This document shows, in pieces, positions 41,971 through 50,563 of a DNA stretch of 64,000 nucleotides. Below the pieces are notes generated by a model. That model had not been told where the DNA came from. It did not search any database and saw nothing but the letters and a program-made list of their open reading frames with translations. The stretch spans positions 1-64,000 of the forward strand of contig QHUZ01000021.1 in NCBI GenBank assembly GCA_003223395.1, in the 5' to 3' direction. Position 1 is the first letter of the stretch; the number at the start of each line of letters is the position of its first letter. The position numbers and the translations under genes are program-made. The stretch comes from Gemmatimonadota bacterium (GTDB taxonomy: Bacteria; Gemmatimonadota; Gemmatimonadetes; Gemmatimonadales; GWC2-71-9).

Positions 41971-43869
41971 TTAGCATTTCTTGGCCAGGATACGCTGGCG
42001 TTCCCCCTCAGTGACCATGTCGCGCGCGACGACGTCACGCACGATGCGGGCGACGAACACGTAGCCCCGCGCCTCGGCGACGAGCCAGCGGCGCCATTCG
42101 AGCTCGTCGAGTGCGGCGTGCAACCCGTCTCCCTTCAGATCCGTGGCACAGCCGATTCGCGCTGCCGCGACGCGCTCGCCGAGAATCGCCGCGGCGACGA
42201 GAGCCTGCTGCGCCGGCTTCGACAGGCAGCGAAACCCTACGCGGATCGCTGCGACGATCGTGTCGGGCAGGTCGCCGGGGAAGGTGGAGTCGAGGGTTCG
42301 CAACGGATGCGGCCAGGCACCATTCGTGGCTTCGAGATCGAGACCCTGCGCCATCGCGTGAAGGATCTCCACGGCGAGGAGCGGCAGCCCACCGGAATCT
42401 GCCGCGATGCGCCGCAACAGACGATCCAGGGCCTCGCCTTTGTATGACGGTAGCGCCCACTGGATCAGCTGCCGGATCGCCGCGGTGTCCAATTTGCCCA
42501 GCGAAATCGCGGCACCCGTTAGATCTCGTCCGATGCGGGCCCGGAACTCCGCAAGCTTCGGTGGCGCGGGCTCCGGCGTCGTGGCGAGCACGATGAGCAC
42601 CGGGGCGCGCGCGAGGTCGCGGGCGAGTCGTTCGATGATGTGATATGACGTCGGATCGATCCACTGCGCGTCATCGAAGATCAACAGCTGCGGGTGTTCG
42701 GCGGCCGTCACGCGGAGCACTTCGCTGATCGCGGCGTCGAGCGCCCAGGGGCTGCCTGCCGGACGCCGTGGCGGAAACCGTTCGGCCCACTCGCCGGCCT
42801 GGGCGGCGAGCGTCGCGAGCGCGCCGGGATTCGCGCCGGCGACACCGGGCGCATCCGCCAACCCGCCGCACGCGAGTCCCAGGATCGCACTGGCGGGATG
42901 CTCGACGTCGGCCGCGACGGCGCGCGTACCGATCACGACTCCCCCGCCGACCGCGGCGCGCGTCGCGAGCTCCTCCAGGAAGCGCGTCTTGCCGCCACCG
43001 GATTCGGCTTCGATCACGAGGAGCGCCAGTCGGCCATCGGCTGCGCGACGCCACTGCGTGAGCGCGGTCTCCAGCTCGCGGTCTCGGCCGAGCAGCGGCG
43101 CGCGACGCCACGTCACGCTCCGCTGCGGCGATAGCGCTTCTTTCGGCAGGTGCCAGGCGCGCCCGCTGCGCAGCCGCTCGACCATCGCCTGGGTTTCGGG
43201 CTCGATGGTCACATCCCCGTCGCGGCGCGCGTCCTTCACGAACCGGTCGAGCAGCTGCAGGGCGCCTGCCCGATCACCTGCTCCCGCGAGACGCCGCAGG
43301 TGCCCGCGCAGGGCGCGCTGTGACACCGGGTCCATCTCGCGGGCCCGGCCAAGCGGCCCGTCCGCGCCGAGCTCGTCGCCCGCATCGAGTCGCTCCTCGG
43401 CGTGGCGCAGCAACGCGTCCATGGTGCGTCCGTGCCAGAACGATCGCTCGACCGTCAGCCAGTCCTCGAAGCCGGCCGCGTCTGGGACCTTGAAGCCCTC
43501 GAGGAACTCACCGTTGATCATGGGCGTCGTATGCGACCAGTCGCGTTGCTGCGCCAGTTTCTCGAACTCCTCAGTGTCGAGCTCCACGGCGCCGTCCAGC
43601 AGCTGCACGACGTCGCCCGTGGCCTTGAGCCGGTCCTCGCCCACGTATTGGCGCAGGACCCGGATGGCCTCACGCACGGATTGGCGCGCGGCTCCGTCGT
43701 CCTTGTCCGGCCAGAGCAAACCAATCAGCTGCTCTCGCGTGCACCGGCGCTTGGGCGAGCGGGCGAGGTAGAGCAGGAGCGCGATGTTCTTTTTCCAGAG
43801 CAGCTGGGAGGGGGCTTCCGCGCCATCCATCGTGACTTCGAGCGTTCCCAAAGTCTGGAAGCGAATCAT
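41971..43869 (-). CDS. SARP/BTAD-type transcriptional regulator with ATPase domain
   Basis: 632 residues; the ATG overlaps the kinase stop (ATGA). Residues 1-95 are an OmpR-like winged helix (KNIALLLYLARSPKRRCTRE, LIGLLWPDKDDGAARQSVRE). Residues 100-235 are the bacterial transcriptional activation domain (FEDWLTVERSFWHGRTMDAL). Residues 255-600 are an AAA/STAND-type ATPase, with Walker A ESGGGKT (lysine 294) and Walker B LLIFDDAQW. It resembles AfsR without the TPR tail. SARPs activate adjacent biosynthetic operons from heptamer direct repeats, and a candidate set lies at 46618-46660, upstream of its own operon and of the divergent synthase operon. Confidence 0.87.
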   Translation of the reverse strand: MIRFQTLGTLEVTMDGAEAPSQLLWKKNIALLLYLARSPKRRCTREQLIGLLWPDKDDGAARQSVREAIRVLRQYVGEDRLKATGDVVQLLDGAVELDTEEFEKLAQQRDWSHTTPMINGEFLEGFKVPDAAGFEDWLTVERSFWHGRTMDALLRHAEERLDAGDELGADGPLGRAREMDPVSQRALRGHLRRLAGAGDRAGALQLLDRFVKDARRDGDVTIEPETQAMVERLRSGRAWHLPKEALSPQRSVTWRRAPLLGRDRELETALTQWRRAADGRLALLVIEAESGGGKTRFLEELATRAAVGGGVVIGTRAVAADVEHPASAILGLACGGLADAPGVAGANPGALATLAAQAGEWAERFPPRRPAGSPWALDAAISEVLRVTAAEHPQLLIFDDAQWIDPTSYHIIERLARDLARAPVLIVLATTPEPAPPKLAEFRARIGRDLTGAAISLGKLDTAAIRQLIQWALPSYKGEALDRLLRRIAADSGGLPLLAVEILHAMAQGLDLEATNGAWPHPLRTLDSTFPGDLPDTIVAAIRVGFRCLSKPAQQALVAAAILGERVAAARIGCATDLKGDGLHAALDELEWRRWLVAEARGYVFVARIVRDVVARDMVTEGERQRILAKKC

Positions 43870-46607
43870 CGTGCCCCCAGCGCTGCGCAGTTCAATGCAA
43901 GCGTACGCGTCCGAGCGGTGTCCGCCCGCGCTCCATAGGGAGCCGGGGCATCAAACCAATGTCGCACGACCGTGGCGTAGGCGGTACAGGCTTCGCCGCG
44001 GTCGGCTCGCCGGATGCCGTCGAGGAGCCGCGCGAGGCGCCAGCTCGCCAATGTGCCGAACGCCCAGTCGACGTCTGCCGCCTGGGGCAGACCGGTTGGG
44101 ACGCCCACGAGGTCCAGATGCTCGTGCCAGACCAGTTCGCTCTTGGCGCCTTCGATGTCACGGATCTGGGCGCGCCAGACGGCGCTTTGGAAATGCACGA
44201 TCGCTCTGAAAAACGGATCTACCCATCGTGCGACGGAGTCCACGTCAATCGGATCGAGCTGTTTGAGCGCGGCGCCGGGGTGGCCGGCAGCCGCAAGCGA
44301 TTCGGCGACGAGCAGGGCCTTCAGCTCGCGGGATGCGACCGGACGCACCTGTTCGGGGTTCTCGAGGAGCGCGCTCATCCACACCGCGCGATCGCGCAGT
44401 TTTTCGTCTTTGCTCAGGGTCCACCGATGAAGGCCCTCGAGCGCGTCCGCCGTCGCGGCTTTTCCTCCCTCGAGGAATGCGAGCGCCGTCTGCAGTTCCG
44501 CCGTAAACAGATCGAGATTCGCCTCGGGCGACACGTTCGCGGCCTTGGCCGCCAGGTTACGCGTATCCTCCAGCCGGCCGAGCGCCAGCGAGCCCATTGT
44601 CTCGGCGATCAGCGCGGAGCGGCGTACGTCCCGCGAGTGGTTCTTCTGCAGCATCTGCCCTAATGCGATCGTACCTCGCGGCACGTCGAACGTCGGCAGC
44701 ATCCGCGGCCCTGCGCCCAGGATGGGGCTGCTCTGGGCCTCTGGCGAATTCACGATCTGTACGGTGACGCCTTGTGCCTCGCTGGGCGAGACGAAGCGCC
44801 ATTCGAACCCGAGGCGCAGCAGCGCCCGGAGCACGGCTGAGAAGGGGTCGGGCACGCCGCTATGAGCTTGCAGCGAATCCAAGGCACTTTCCGCGCTGGC
44901 AGAGTCTCCTTCCGCGGTTGCGACCCACGCGAGATGCTCCCATGCCGGTCCAAAGTCCGGCCGCAGCCGCGCCGCCCGTTCGAACGCGGGAATCGCTTCG
45001 GAGCGGCGGTGGCCCACGAGCGGCCCACGGTGGAACAGCTCATCGCCCAGCTGAAACCATCCCAGGAAAAACTGCGGGTCGCGTTGGGTCACGGCGCGCA
45101 GCGTGTCGAGTCGTGCGTTCAGGGGCAGTTGTGCGGCGCGAATCAGACTGGCGTACTCACGCGGCAAAGAATCCGCGTGAGCCAGAACTGTCCTCATGCG
45201 ATCGGGGTCCTCGTCGATGCCGAGCCAACGCTCCACCTCCGTCATCCGCCAGAGACAGATCCAGCAGCTCGGGTCGGTGGCGACAGCCTTCTTGTACGCG
45301 GCGTACGCCTCCTCCCACTCTGCCTCGCCGACGAGTTGCTCCGCCTCGAGGAACTGAGCCAGGCCTTCGGCCCTGTGGGGGAGGGCGCGCGGCGGCAGCG
45401 ATGCGGCGAGTGGGCTGCGATCGCGCCAGACGCCGAGCACGATCTGGTAACTGGTCGAGTCACTGAGCGTGGGCCAACTCTCGAGTGGGACGTGAAATTC
45501 GGACGTCGGAATCCCACCGGTGAGGCGCAGGGCGACGTCGCCGCCTGTCACCGTCATTCGCGCCTGAACGACGAGCGACGCCGAGTCTACGAAATCGATA
45601 TGGTCGCGCAGGTCGGAGCGGACAAGCCGACCCAGTGAATCGGCGACCGCGCCTTGGGCGGGCGGACCGACGTAGTCGATTGCGCCAAACGTCACTCGCG
45701 GGTTGCTCGAATTGGCGAGCGTCGCTGGAGGGGGGGCGGCGAGGTGGATCGCCACGATAACCGCGCCAATGATGGTCTCTCTTCCGCCGATTGCCTCGAT
45801 CAATCTGGCGAGATCGGGGCCCTGGGTTTGCTCCAAGGCTTTCCGAAATGACCTTGGGTCGGGCCAGCGCTCCGCGGGGTCTTTCGCCATCGCCTTCTGC
45901 AGCACGCGCGCGAGATCGTGCTGAATGCCCTTCCAATCGACGTGGTCGCCCTGCTCGTGGAACCGGCGCCCTGATACCGCCTCATACAGGACGACCCCGG
46001 TGGAGTAGATGTCGGTCCGCGGCGTGACCGGTTGTCCCTCGACCTGCTCGGGCGCCATGTATTCCGCAGTGCCATCGCGATTGTGTGGGTCGCTTTCGTC
46101 ATCTGAAGGCGGCCGCGCGATCCCAAAGTCGCCGAGTAACGCGCGATCCGACAACACAAACACGTTGCTCGGCTTGATGTCGCGGTGCACGAATCCCAGG
46201 CGATGCATCGCCTGAAGACCGTGGAGTAGGTCAATGCCGATCCCTAGGACTTCGTCGGACCGGAGCGGACCCGCTTCGAGACGACGGTCGAGCGTCGGCC
46301 CGTTGACAAACTCCATGATGTAGTACTGCAGGCCGTCATTATCGCCGGTGTCGTGGATGACGATGACGTTGGGGTGTTTGACGTCGGCGAGCGTCTGCGC
46401 CTCGCGCAGAAATGCTTCAGCGCCGTCGGCGGTGAAAAGCTCGGGCCGAAGGACTTTGATCGCGACGCCCCGGTTCAGCCGGACCTGGTGCGCGCGATAC
46501 ACGACGCCCATTCCCCCCTCACCGATCCGGTGCTCCACCCGATAATCGGGCGCCACCGCCTCTTGCAGACGTGTCTTGAGCGGATCGAACTGGGGATCGA
46601 TCGTCAT
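43866..46607 (-). CDS. Ser/Thr protein kinase with C-terminal TPR-like tail
   Basis: 913 residues from the ATG at 46607, preceded by GGAGG; longer in-frame starts would invade the divergent promoter region. The kinase domain spans 20-265: GEGGMGVVYRAH, lysine 51, HRDIKPSN (141-148), D160FG and GTAEYMAPEQV. A short hydrophobic segment (277-292) may be a membrane helix. The remaining 600 residues are helical and TPR-like (AEWEEAYAAYKKAVATDPSC, AIPAFERAARLRPDFGPAWE). It is coupled to the SARP gene, the order expected of an AfsK/AfsR-type pair in which the kinase phosphorylates the regulator. That relation is inferred. Confidence 0.9.
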   Translation of the reverse strand: MTIDPQFDPLKTRLQEAVAPDYRVEHRIGEGGMGVVYRAHQVRLNRGVAIKVLRPELFTADGAEAFLREAQTLADVKHPNVIVIHDTGDNDGLQYYIMEFVNGPTLDRRLEAGPLRSDEVLGIGIDLLHGLQAMHRLGFVHRDIKPSNVFVLSDRALLGDFGIARPPSDDESDPHNRDGTAEYMAPEQVEGQPVTPRTDIYSTGVVLYEAVSGRRFHEQGDHVDWKGIQHDLARVLQKAMAKDPAERWPDPRSFRKALEQTQGPDLARLIEAIGGRETIIGAVIVAIHLAAPPPATLANSSNPRVTFGAIDYVGPPAQGAVADSLGRLVRSDLRDHIDFVDSASLVVQARMTVTGGDVALRLTGGIPTSEFHVPLESWPTLSDSTSYQIVLGVWRDRSPLAASLPPRALPHRAEGLAQFLEAEQLVGEAEWEEAYAAYKKAVATDPSCWICLWRMTEVERWLGIDEDPDRMRTVLAHADSLPREYASLIRAAQLPLNARLDTLRAVTQRDPQFFLGWFQLGDELFHRGPLVGHRRSEAIPAFERAARLRPDFGPAWEHLAWVATAEGDSASAESALDSLQAHSGVPDPFSAVLRALLRLGFEWRFVSPSEAQGVTVQIVNSPEAQSSPILGAGPRMLPTFDVPRGTIALGQMLQKNHSRDVRRSALIAETMGSLALGRLEDTRNLAAKAANVSPEANLDLFTAELQTALAFLEGGKAATADALEGLHRWTLSKDEKLRDRAVWMSALLENPEQVRPVASRELKALLVAESLAAAGHPGAALKQLDPIDVDSVARWVDPFFRAIVHFQSAVWRAQIRDIEGAKSELVWHEHLDLVGVPTGLPQAADVDWAFGTLASWRLARLLDGIRRADRGEACTAYATVVRHWFDAPAPYGARADTARTRTLALNCAALGAR

Positions 46608-46617
46608 TCCTGCCTCC

Positions 46618-46660
46618 GGGCTTGAACTTACGGCTTGACGCCCGCTTGCGCCCCGCTCGC
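46618..46660. promoter_or_regulatory. Heptamer direct repeats, candidate SARP-binding sites
   Basis: On the plus strand GGGCTTG (46618), CGGCTTG (46631), CCGCTTG (46642) and CCGCTCG (46653) repeat with periods of 13, 11 and 11 bp. On the minus strand the register reads GCGAGCG, GCAAGCG, TCAAGCC and TCAAGCC, which match the TCGAGCG-type SARP heptamer at five or six of seven positions. They fill the 65-bp gap between the kinase-SARP operon and the synthase operon. The region is GC-rich, so chance similarity must be considered. Confidence 0.5.
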
Positions 46661-46666
46661 TACCGT
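46661..46666 (+). promoter_or_regulatory. Candidate leaderless -10 element for the synthase operon
   Basis: TACCGT keeps the TAnnnT core, lies directly after the heptamer repeats and ends six bases before the ATG at 46673. There is no -35 hexamer, as expected of an activator-dependent promoter. Confidence 0.35.
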
Positions 46667-46672
46667 CCCCCC

Positions 46673-48091
46673 ATGACGAGCCCCCGTCTGCAGGCGCAGC
46701 CGCTCGACTACCACTTCCTCGACGTCGCCGAGGGTGCGCAGCCGTTCCTGCGGAAGCTGTTCGAGAGCTTCGGCTTCCGGGCACTCCGCCTCTGGGTCGA
46801 TGCCGGTGTGTCGGCTGAATCGTTCGATCGCCAGGGGTGTGACGGACTGGTGACGGCGCTCGGCGAATGCGACGGCCGCACGATCGCACTTGCGTGGAGC
46901 GACTTCCGCGTCAAAGCGTCCTCGTACGGGCGGTGCAACTCGCGACGCTTTGCTGCCTTCTTACGTCAGCTGCGCGAGTCGCGAGACGCCATCCCGCTCA
47001 TCTACGTGGTCAATTCCGCGGGCCTCAGTCTCATGGAAGGCCGGAGCGCCTTCTCGGACGCGTTCGCGCTGTGGCCGGAATTGCTCCGGTATGCGGAACA
47101 GGGGCTATTGCTGACCTGCGCCGTCGGCAAATGTCTCGGACTGGCGCCGCTGCTGTACGGGTTGGGCCACTACCGCATCGCCGTGGCCCGTGGCACGCAC
47201 ATCAACCTGACGGGCCCCGAAGTCATCCGGCTGTTCTTCGGCACCGGTGTGGACTTCGAGACCCGGGCCGCCGCCGAGCGGTGTCTCGAGTGCCACGATC
47301 TCGTGCACGAGATCGTGCCGTCGCTCGAGGACGCGCTGCGGCTGTGCCGCGCTCTGATCGCGCGGCGGCCGGGCGCGGGTCCATCCCCCGAGCTGGGCGC
47401 GCGTACCGGCCCGCTCCTGCTCCAGATGCTGGACGGACCCCCGCGCGAAGTCGTGCCGGGCTGGTGCCCCCGCGTCCGGCTGTTCATCGGCACGCATCGC
47501 GGCAAGCCACTCGGCCTCTTCGTGAACCCGCTCGAGCGATCGAACAACATGATCACGGTGCGCACGCTGGAGAAATACGGAGCGGGGCTCGACCTCTTCC
47601 GCGCGCTGGGCCTGCCGATCGTGAGCGTGCTCGATTCGCCGGGGATCGATCCGCGCTGCGAACAAAGCGACGCGAACAACATCCGCCGCATTCTCGCGGT
47701 CGGTGAGAAGATCATCCGCTATCCGCATGGCGCGATGGGCGTCGTGACCGGCCGCTGTTTCGGCGGCGCGACGGCGCTCTCGATTCCCAAAGTGTTCGGC
47801 GGGACGCGGACGATCGCGCTGCCCGGCGCGCAGTTCGGCGTCATGCACGAGCGCATCGTCGAGCAGGTCTTGAGCGGCAGCCCGCGCCTGCTCGCGGAAT
47901 GGCGCACCGCTGCGGCGGCCCAGGACGCATCGTTCAGCGATCTCCTGGCGCAAGGTGCACTCGATGCCGTCGTGCAGCCGGAAGACCTGTCTGCAGAGCT
48001 CGATCGCTTCCTCGAGTGCGAGGGCGACGGTCCGCGGCTGGTGGGGGCACGGCGGCGTCGCAGCGCGCCACACATGGTGCTGGCGCGATGA
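46673..48091 (+). CDS. Divergent carboxyltransferase-domain protein (acyl-CoA carboxylase beta-like)
   Basis: 472 residues from the ATG at 46673. Two crotonase-like halves are visible. The N-half (GRTIALAWSDFRVKASSYGR, VVNSAGLSLMEGRSAFSDAF, INLTGPEVIRLFFGTGVDFE) and the C-half (MITVRTLEKYGAGLDLFRAL, VSVLDSPGIDPRCEQSDANN, GAMGVVTGRCFGGATALS) follow propionyl-/acetyl-CoA carboxylase beta subunits. The DSGGAR-type oxyanion motif of the N-half has become NSAGLS, and no biotin carboxylase or biotin carrier gene lies nearby. It may carboxylate or decarboxylate an acyl-CoA to prime the adjacent KASIII enzymes. First gene of a seven-gene coupled operon. Confidence 0.75.
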   Translation: MTSPRLQAQPLDYHFLDVAEGAQPFLRKLFESFGFRALRLWVDAGVSAESFDRQGCDGLVTALGECDGRTIALAWSDFRVKASSYGRCNSRRFAAFLRQLRESRDAIPLIYVVNSAGLSLMEGRSAFSDAFALWPELLRYAEQGLLLTCAVGKCLGLAPLLYGLGHYRIAVARGTHINLTGPEVIRLFFGTGVDFETRAAAERCLECHDLVHEIVPSLEDALRLCRALIARRPGAGPSPELGARTGPLLLQMLDGPPREVVPGWCPRVRLFIGTHRGKPLGLFVNPLERSNNMITVRTLEKYGAGLDLFRALGLPIVSVLDSPGIDPRCEQSDANNIRRILAVGEKIIRYPHGAMGVVTGRCFGGATALSIPKVFGGTRTIALPGAQFGVMHERIVEQVLSGSPRLLAEWRTAAAAQDASFSDLLAQGALDAVVQPEDLSAELDRFLECEGDGPRLVGARRRRSAPHMVLAR

Positions 48092-49092
48092 ACGCGCGCA
48101 TCGCGGGCGTCGGCCACTATCTGCCGGGACAGCCGATCACCAATGAGGAGCTGATCGCGCGCCACCGGCTGCGCATCAAACCGTACTTCATCCGCAATCA
48201 CGTGGGTGCCGAAACGCGGCACTTCGCGGCTCCGGACCAGGCGACGTCTGATCTGGCCGTCGAAGCGGCGGCGCGGGCGATCGACGCGAGCGGCGTTCCG
48301 GCGACGGAGATCCAGCGCATCCTGCTCGCGACCGTGTCGGGCGACTATCCGACCCCCGCGACCGCGTGCATCGTGCAGCGCAAGCTCGGCCTGCGGGGGC
48401 GCGCGGCGATCGACGTCGTTGGCGCGTGCTCGGGATTCCTGCAGGCGCTCGACCTGGGCGCGCGCTGCGTGGCAACCGGCGAAGGCCCAGTGCTCGTGAT
48501 CGGCGCCGACGTGCGGTCGCGCCAGCTCAACTTCAGCGACCTCCGCACTGCCTTCCTGTATGGTGACGGGGCAGGGGCGGTCGTGCTCACCGCGGGCCCG
48601 GACGGCGCCGAGATCCGGCATTCGATTCTCACGGCTGACGGCGAGGGTGCCGAAGCCGTGTACATCCCCGCGGGAGGTTCCCGCGAGCCGATCACGCAAG
48701 CGGGACTCCTGAGTCAGCGCAATTGCATCACCATGACCGACGGGCGGCGGGTGGCGGACGCGGCGCGCGCCGGATTTCGCCATCTCGCCGACCGACTCGT
48801 CGCCGAGACATGCGTGCCCGCGTGCGACGTCGGGTTCGTCTGCCTCCATCAGCCGAATCTCTTCCTCGTCCGCCAAATCCTGTGCGACCTCGCGATCGCC
48901 GAGGAGCGCACGTGGATCAATTTCCCGGCCTATGGCAACACGACCTCGGCGTCAGTCCCGATCGCGCTGTCGGAGGCGGTCGCCGCCGGGAGAATCGCTG
49001 CGGACTCGTGGGTCTGGCTCGGCGCCGTGGGCGCCGGGTTCGCCGGCGCGATTCAGCTCGTGCGTTGGGGCACCGTCCGGAGCGCCGCATGA
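48088..49092 (+). CDS. Beta-ketoacyl synthase III-like enzyme 1
   Basis: 334 residues, ATGA overlap with the carboxyltransferase gene. The thiolase fold has the complete KASIII triad: cysteine 114 in VVGACSGFLQAL, histidine 254 in CLHQPNLFLV and asparagine 284 in AYGNTTSASVP, with the glycine-rich end WLGAVGAGFAGAIQL. Such enzymes condense an acyl-CoA with a malonyl unit, or acylate other acceptors. Its operon position and a second homologue downstream argue for specialised rather than housekeeping fatty-acid synthesis. No acyl carrier protein is encoded in the operon. Confidence 0.88.
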   Translation: MNARIAGVGHYLPGQPITNEELIARHRLRIKPYFIRNHVGAETRHFAAPDQATSDLAVEAAARAIDASGVPATEIQRILLATVSGDYPTPATACIVQRKLGLRGRAAIDVVGACSGFLQALDLGARCVATGEGPVLVIGADVRSRQLNFSDLRTAFLYGDGAGAVVLTAGPDGAEIRHSILTADGEGAEAVYIPAGGSREPITQAGLLSQRNCITMTDGRRVADAARAGFRHLADRLVAETCVPACDVGFVCLHQPNLFLVRQILCDLAIAEERTWINFPAYGNTTSASVPIALSEAVAAGRIAADSWVWLGAVGAGFAGAIQLVRWGTVRSAA

Positions 49093-49793
49093 TCCTGGTC
49101 ACCGGCGGGAGCGAAGGCATCGGGTTCGCGTGCGCGCGCGAGCTGCTGGACCGGACGACGGTCTCCGTGTTGGTCACCGGCCGCTCGCAATGCAAGCTCG
49201 CCGGCGCCCGCGAGGCTCTGAACGGTCCGGCACGTGCGCGCTTAGCCACGCTCGCGTGCGATCAGGCGAGCGCGAGCGACGTCGCGACGCTCGTGTCGCT
49301 CATCGAGCGAACGGAGCGCATCGACGCGGCGATCCTCACGGTCGGCGTGAATCCGGCGTATGCCGAAGGACCGCTGCGCGTACATGCGCTGTCCCTGGCG
49401 ACCATCGAGCAGACCATCCGCACCAATTGCACCCACGCGCTGCAGTTGACGGCCGCGCTGCTCGACCGCTTTCGGCGCCAGCGCGCCGGAGTCCTGGTGT
49501 GGATCGGCTCGCAGGCGCAGGCGGTCGGCCTTCCGGGCGCGGGCCTCTACTGCGCAACCAAATCCTTTCTGTCCGGCCTCGCGCGCACCGCGCACCACGA
49601 GTACGCGGCGCGCGGCATCCGCGTCCACCTCGCCCATCCGGGGATCGTCCGCACGCCGCGCACCGCGGCAGTCGCCGACGAATTTGCGCGACGGCACAGC
49701 CTGCACGTTGCTGAAGCTCCCCAGGTGGCTCGACAAGTCGTGGACCTGCTGCTCGACGGCGATCAGGCGGTCGTGGAGGTGAACCTGTGTTGA
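49089..49793 (+). CDS. Short-chain dehydrogenase/reductase
   Basis: 234 residues, ATGA overlap. It has the cofactor motif TGGSEGIG (5-12), asparagine 113, serine 141 and the Y154-x3-K158 pair, so the full SDR tetrad is present. GRS after the second strand (residues 31-33) favours NADPH, though weakly. In this operon it probably reduces the beta-keto product of a KASIII condensation to a hydroxyl. Substrate not determined. Confidence 0.9.
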   Translation: MILVTGGSEGIGFACARELLDRTTVSVLVTGRSQCKLAGAREALNGPARARLATLACDQASASDVATLVSLIERTERIDAAILTVGVNPAYAEGPLRVHALSLATIEQTIRTNCTHALQLTAALLDRFRRQRAGVLVWIGSQAQAVGLPGAGLYCATKSFLSGLARTAHHEYAARGIRVHLAHPGIVRTPRTAAVADEFARRHSLHVAEAPQVARQVVDLLLDGDQAVVEVNLC

Positions 49794-50563
49794 TCCTCGA
49801 TCTGCTCTGGTGGATCGGATGGGCGTGGTTTGCCGCGTGGATCGCGCTGCCGCTGGTCGCGGTGCCGCTGCTTGGCATCGTTCCCGGTTTCGTCGTATGG
49901 GCCGTGCTCGCGCCGTGGTCGGCGCTGCTCGGCATGGCGACGCTGCACCGCGTCCTGCCCGACAGCGAGCCCGGCACGTTCCGTCTCCCGGGAGATGGCG
50001 GCGGCGTGCGCTGGGCCTTGAAGGCGTGGGCTCCGTCGCTGTATCTCACGCTCTTCCAGCCGCTGTGCTTCACCAGTCGCTTCTTCCAGCTGTTCGCCCT
50101 GCGTGTGTTCGGCGCGCGCCTCGCACCGGGAGCCTGGCTCACGTCGCGGACGATCGTACGCGAGCCCCATCACGTACGCATCGGCTTGCGGAGCCTGATC
50201 GGCGAGTATGCGCACCTGATCTGCTCCTATCAGCCGCGCCCGGGTCTGCTCATCGTCGCGGCGATCACCGTCGGGGACGACTCGCTGGTGGGCGGCCATA
50301 CCCATCTCGCGCCGGGCGTCACCATCGGATCGCGGTGTGTCATCGAGCACGCCGTCGCGATCGGTGCGCGGACTCATATCGGCGATGATTCCCGCATCGG
50401 CGCCGGCACGACGATCTATAACGCTGCCCGGATCGGGCGCGGCGTGTTCGTGGGGAAGAATTGCCTGATCCCAAGCGGTGCGATCATCGCGGACGGCACA
50501 CGCGTGCCCGACGGCACCGTCTGGACCGCCGCGAGCAGGCGCGAGCTCGAGGCCGCCTCGTGA
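49787..50563 (+). CDS. Membrane-anchored left-handed beta-helix (hexapeptide) acyltransferase
   Basis: 258 residues. The GTG at 49787 has GGAGGT six bases upstream and overlaps the SDR gene by 7 bp. Two hydrophobic helices come first (LLWWIGWAWFAAWIALPLVA, VPGFVVWAVLAPWSALLGMA). From about 125 to 245, hexapeptide repeats follow ([LIV]-G-x-x-x-x), for example IGLRSLIGEYAHLI, VTIGSRCVIEHAVAIGARTH and IGDDSRIGAGTTIYNAARIG. Such enzymes form trimers and O- or N-acylate sugars, lipids or amino compounds. Anchoring at the membrane suits a lipid substrate. Confidence 0.83.
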   Translation: MLILDLLWWIGWAWFAAWIALPLVAVPLLGIVPGFVVWAVLAPWSALLGMATLHRVLPDSEPGTFRLPGDGGGVRWALKAWAPSLYLTLFQPLCFTSRFFQLFALRVFGARLAPGAWLTSRTIVREPHHVRIGLRSLIGEYAHLICSYQPRPGLLIVAAITVGDDSLVGGHTHLAPGVTIGSRCVIEHAVAIGARTHIGDDSRIGAGTTIYNAARIGRGVFVGKNCLIPSGAIIADGTRVPDGTVWTAASRRELEAAS

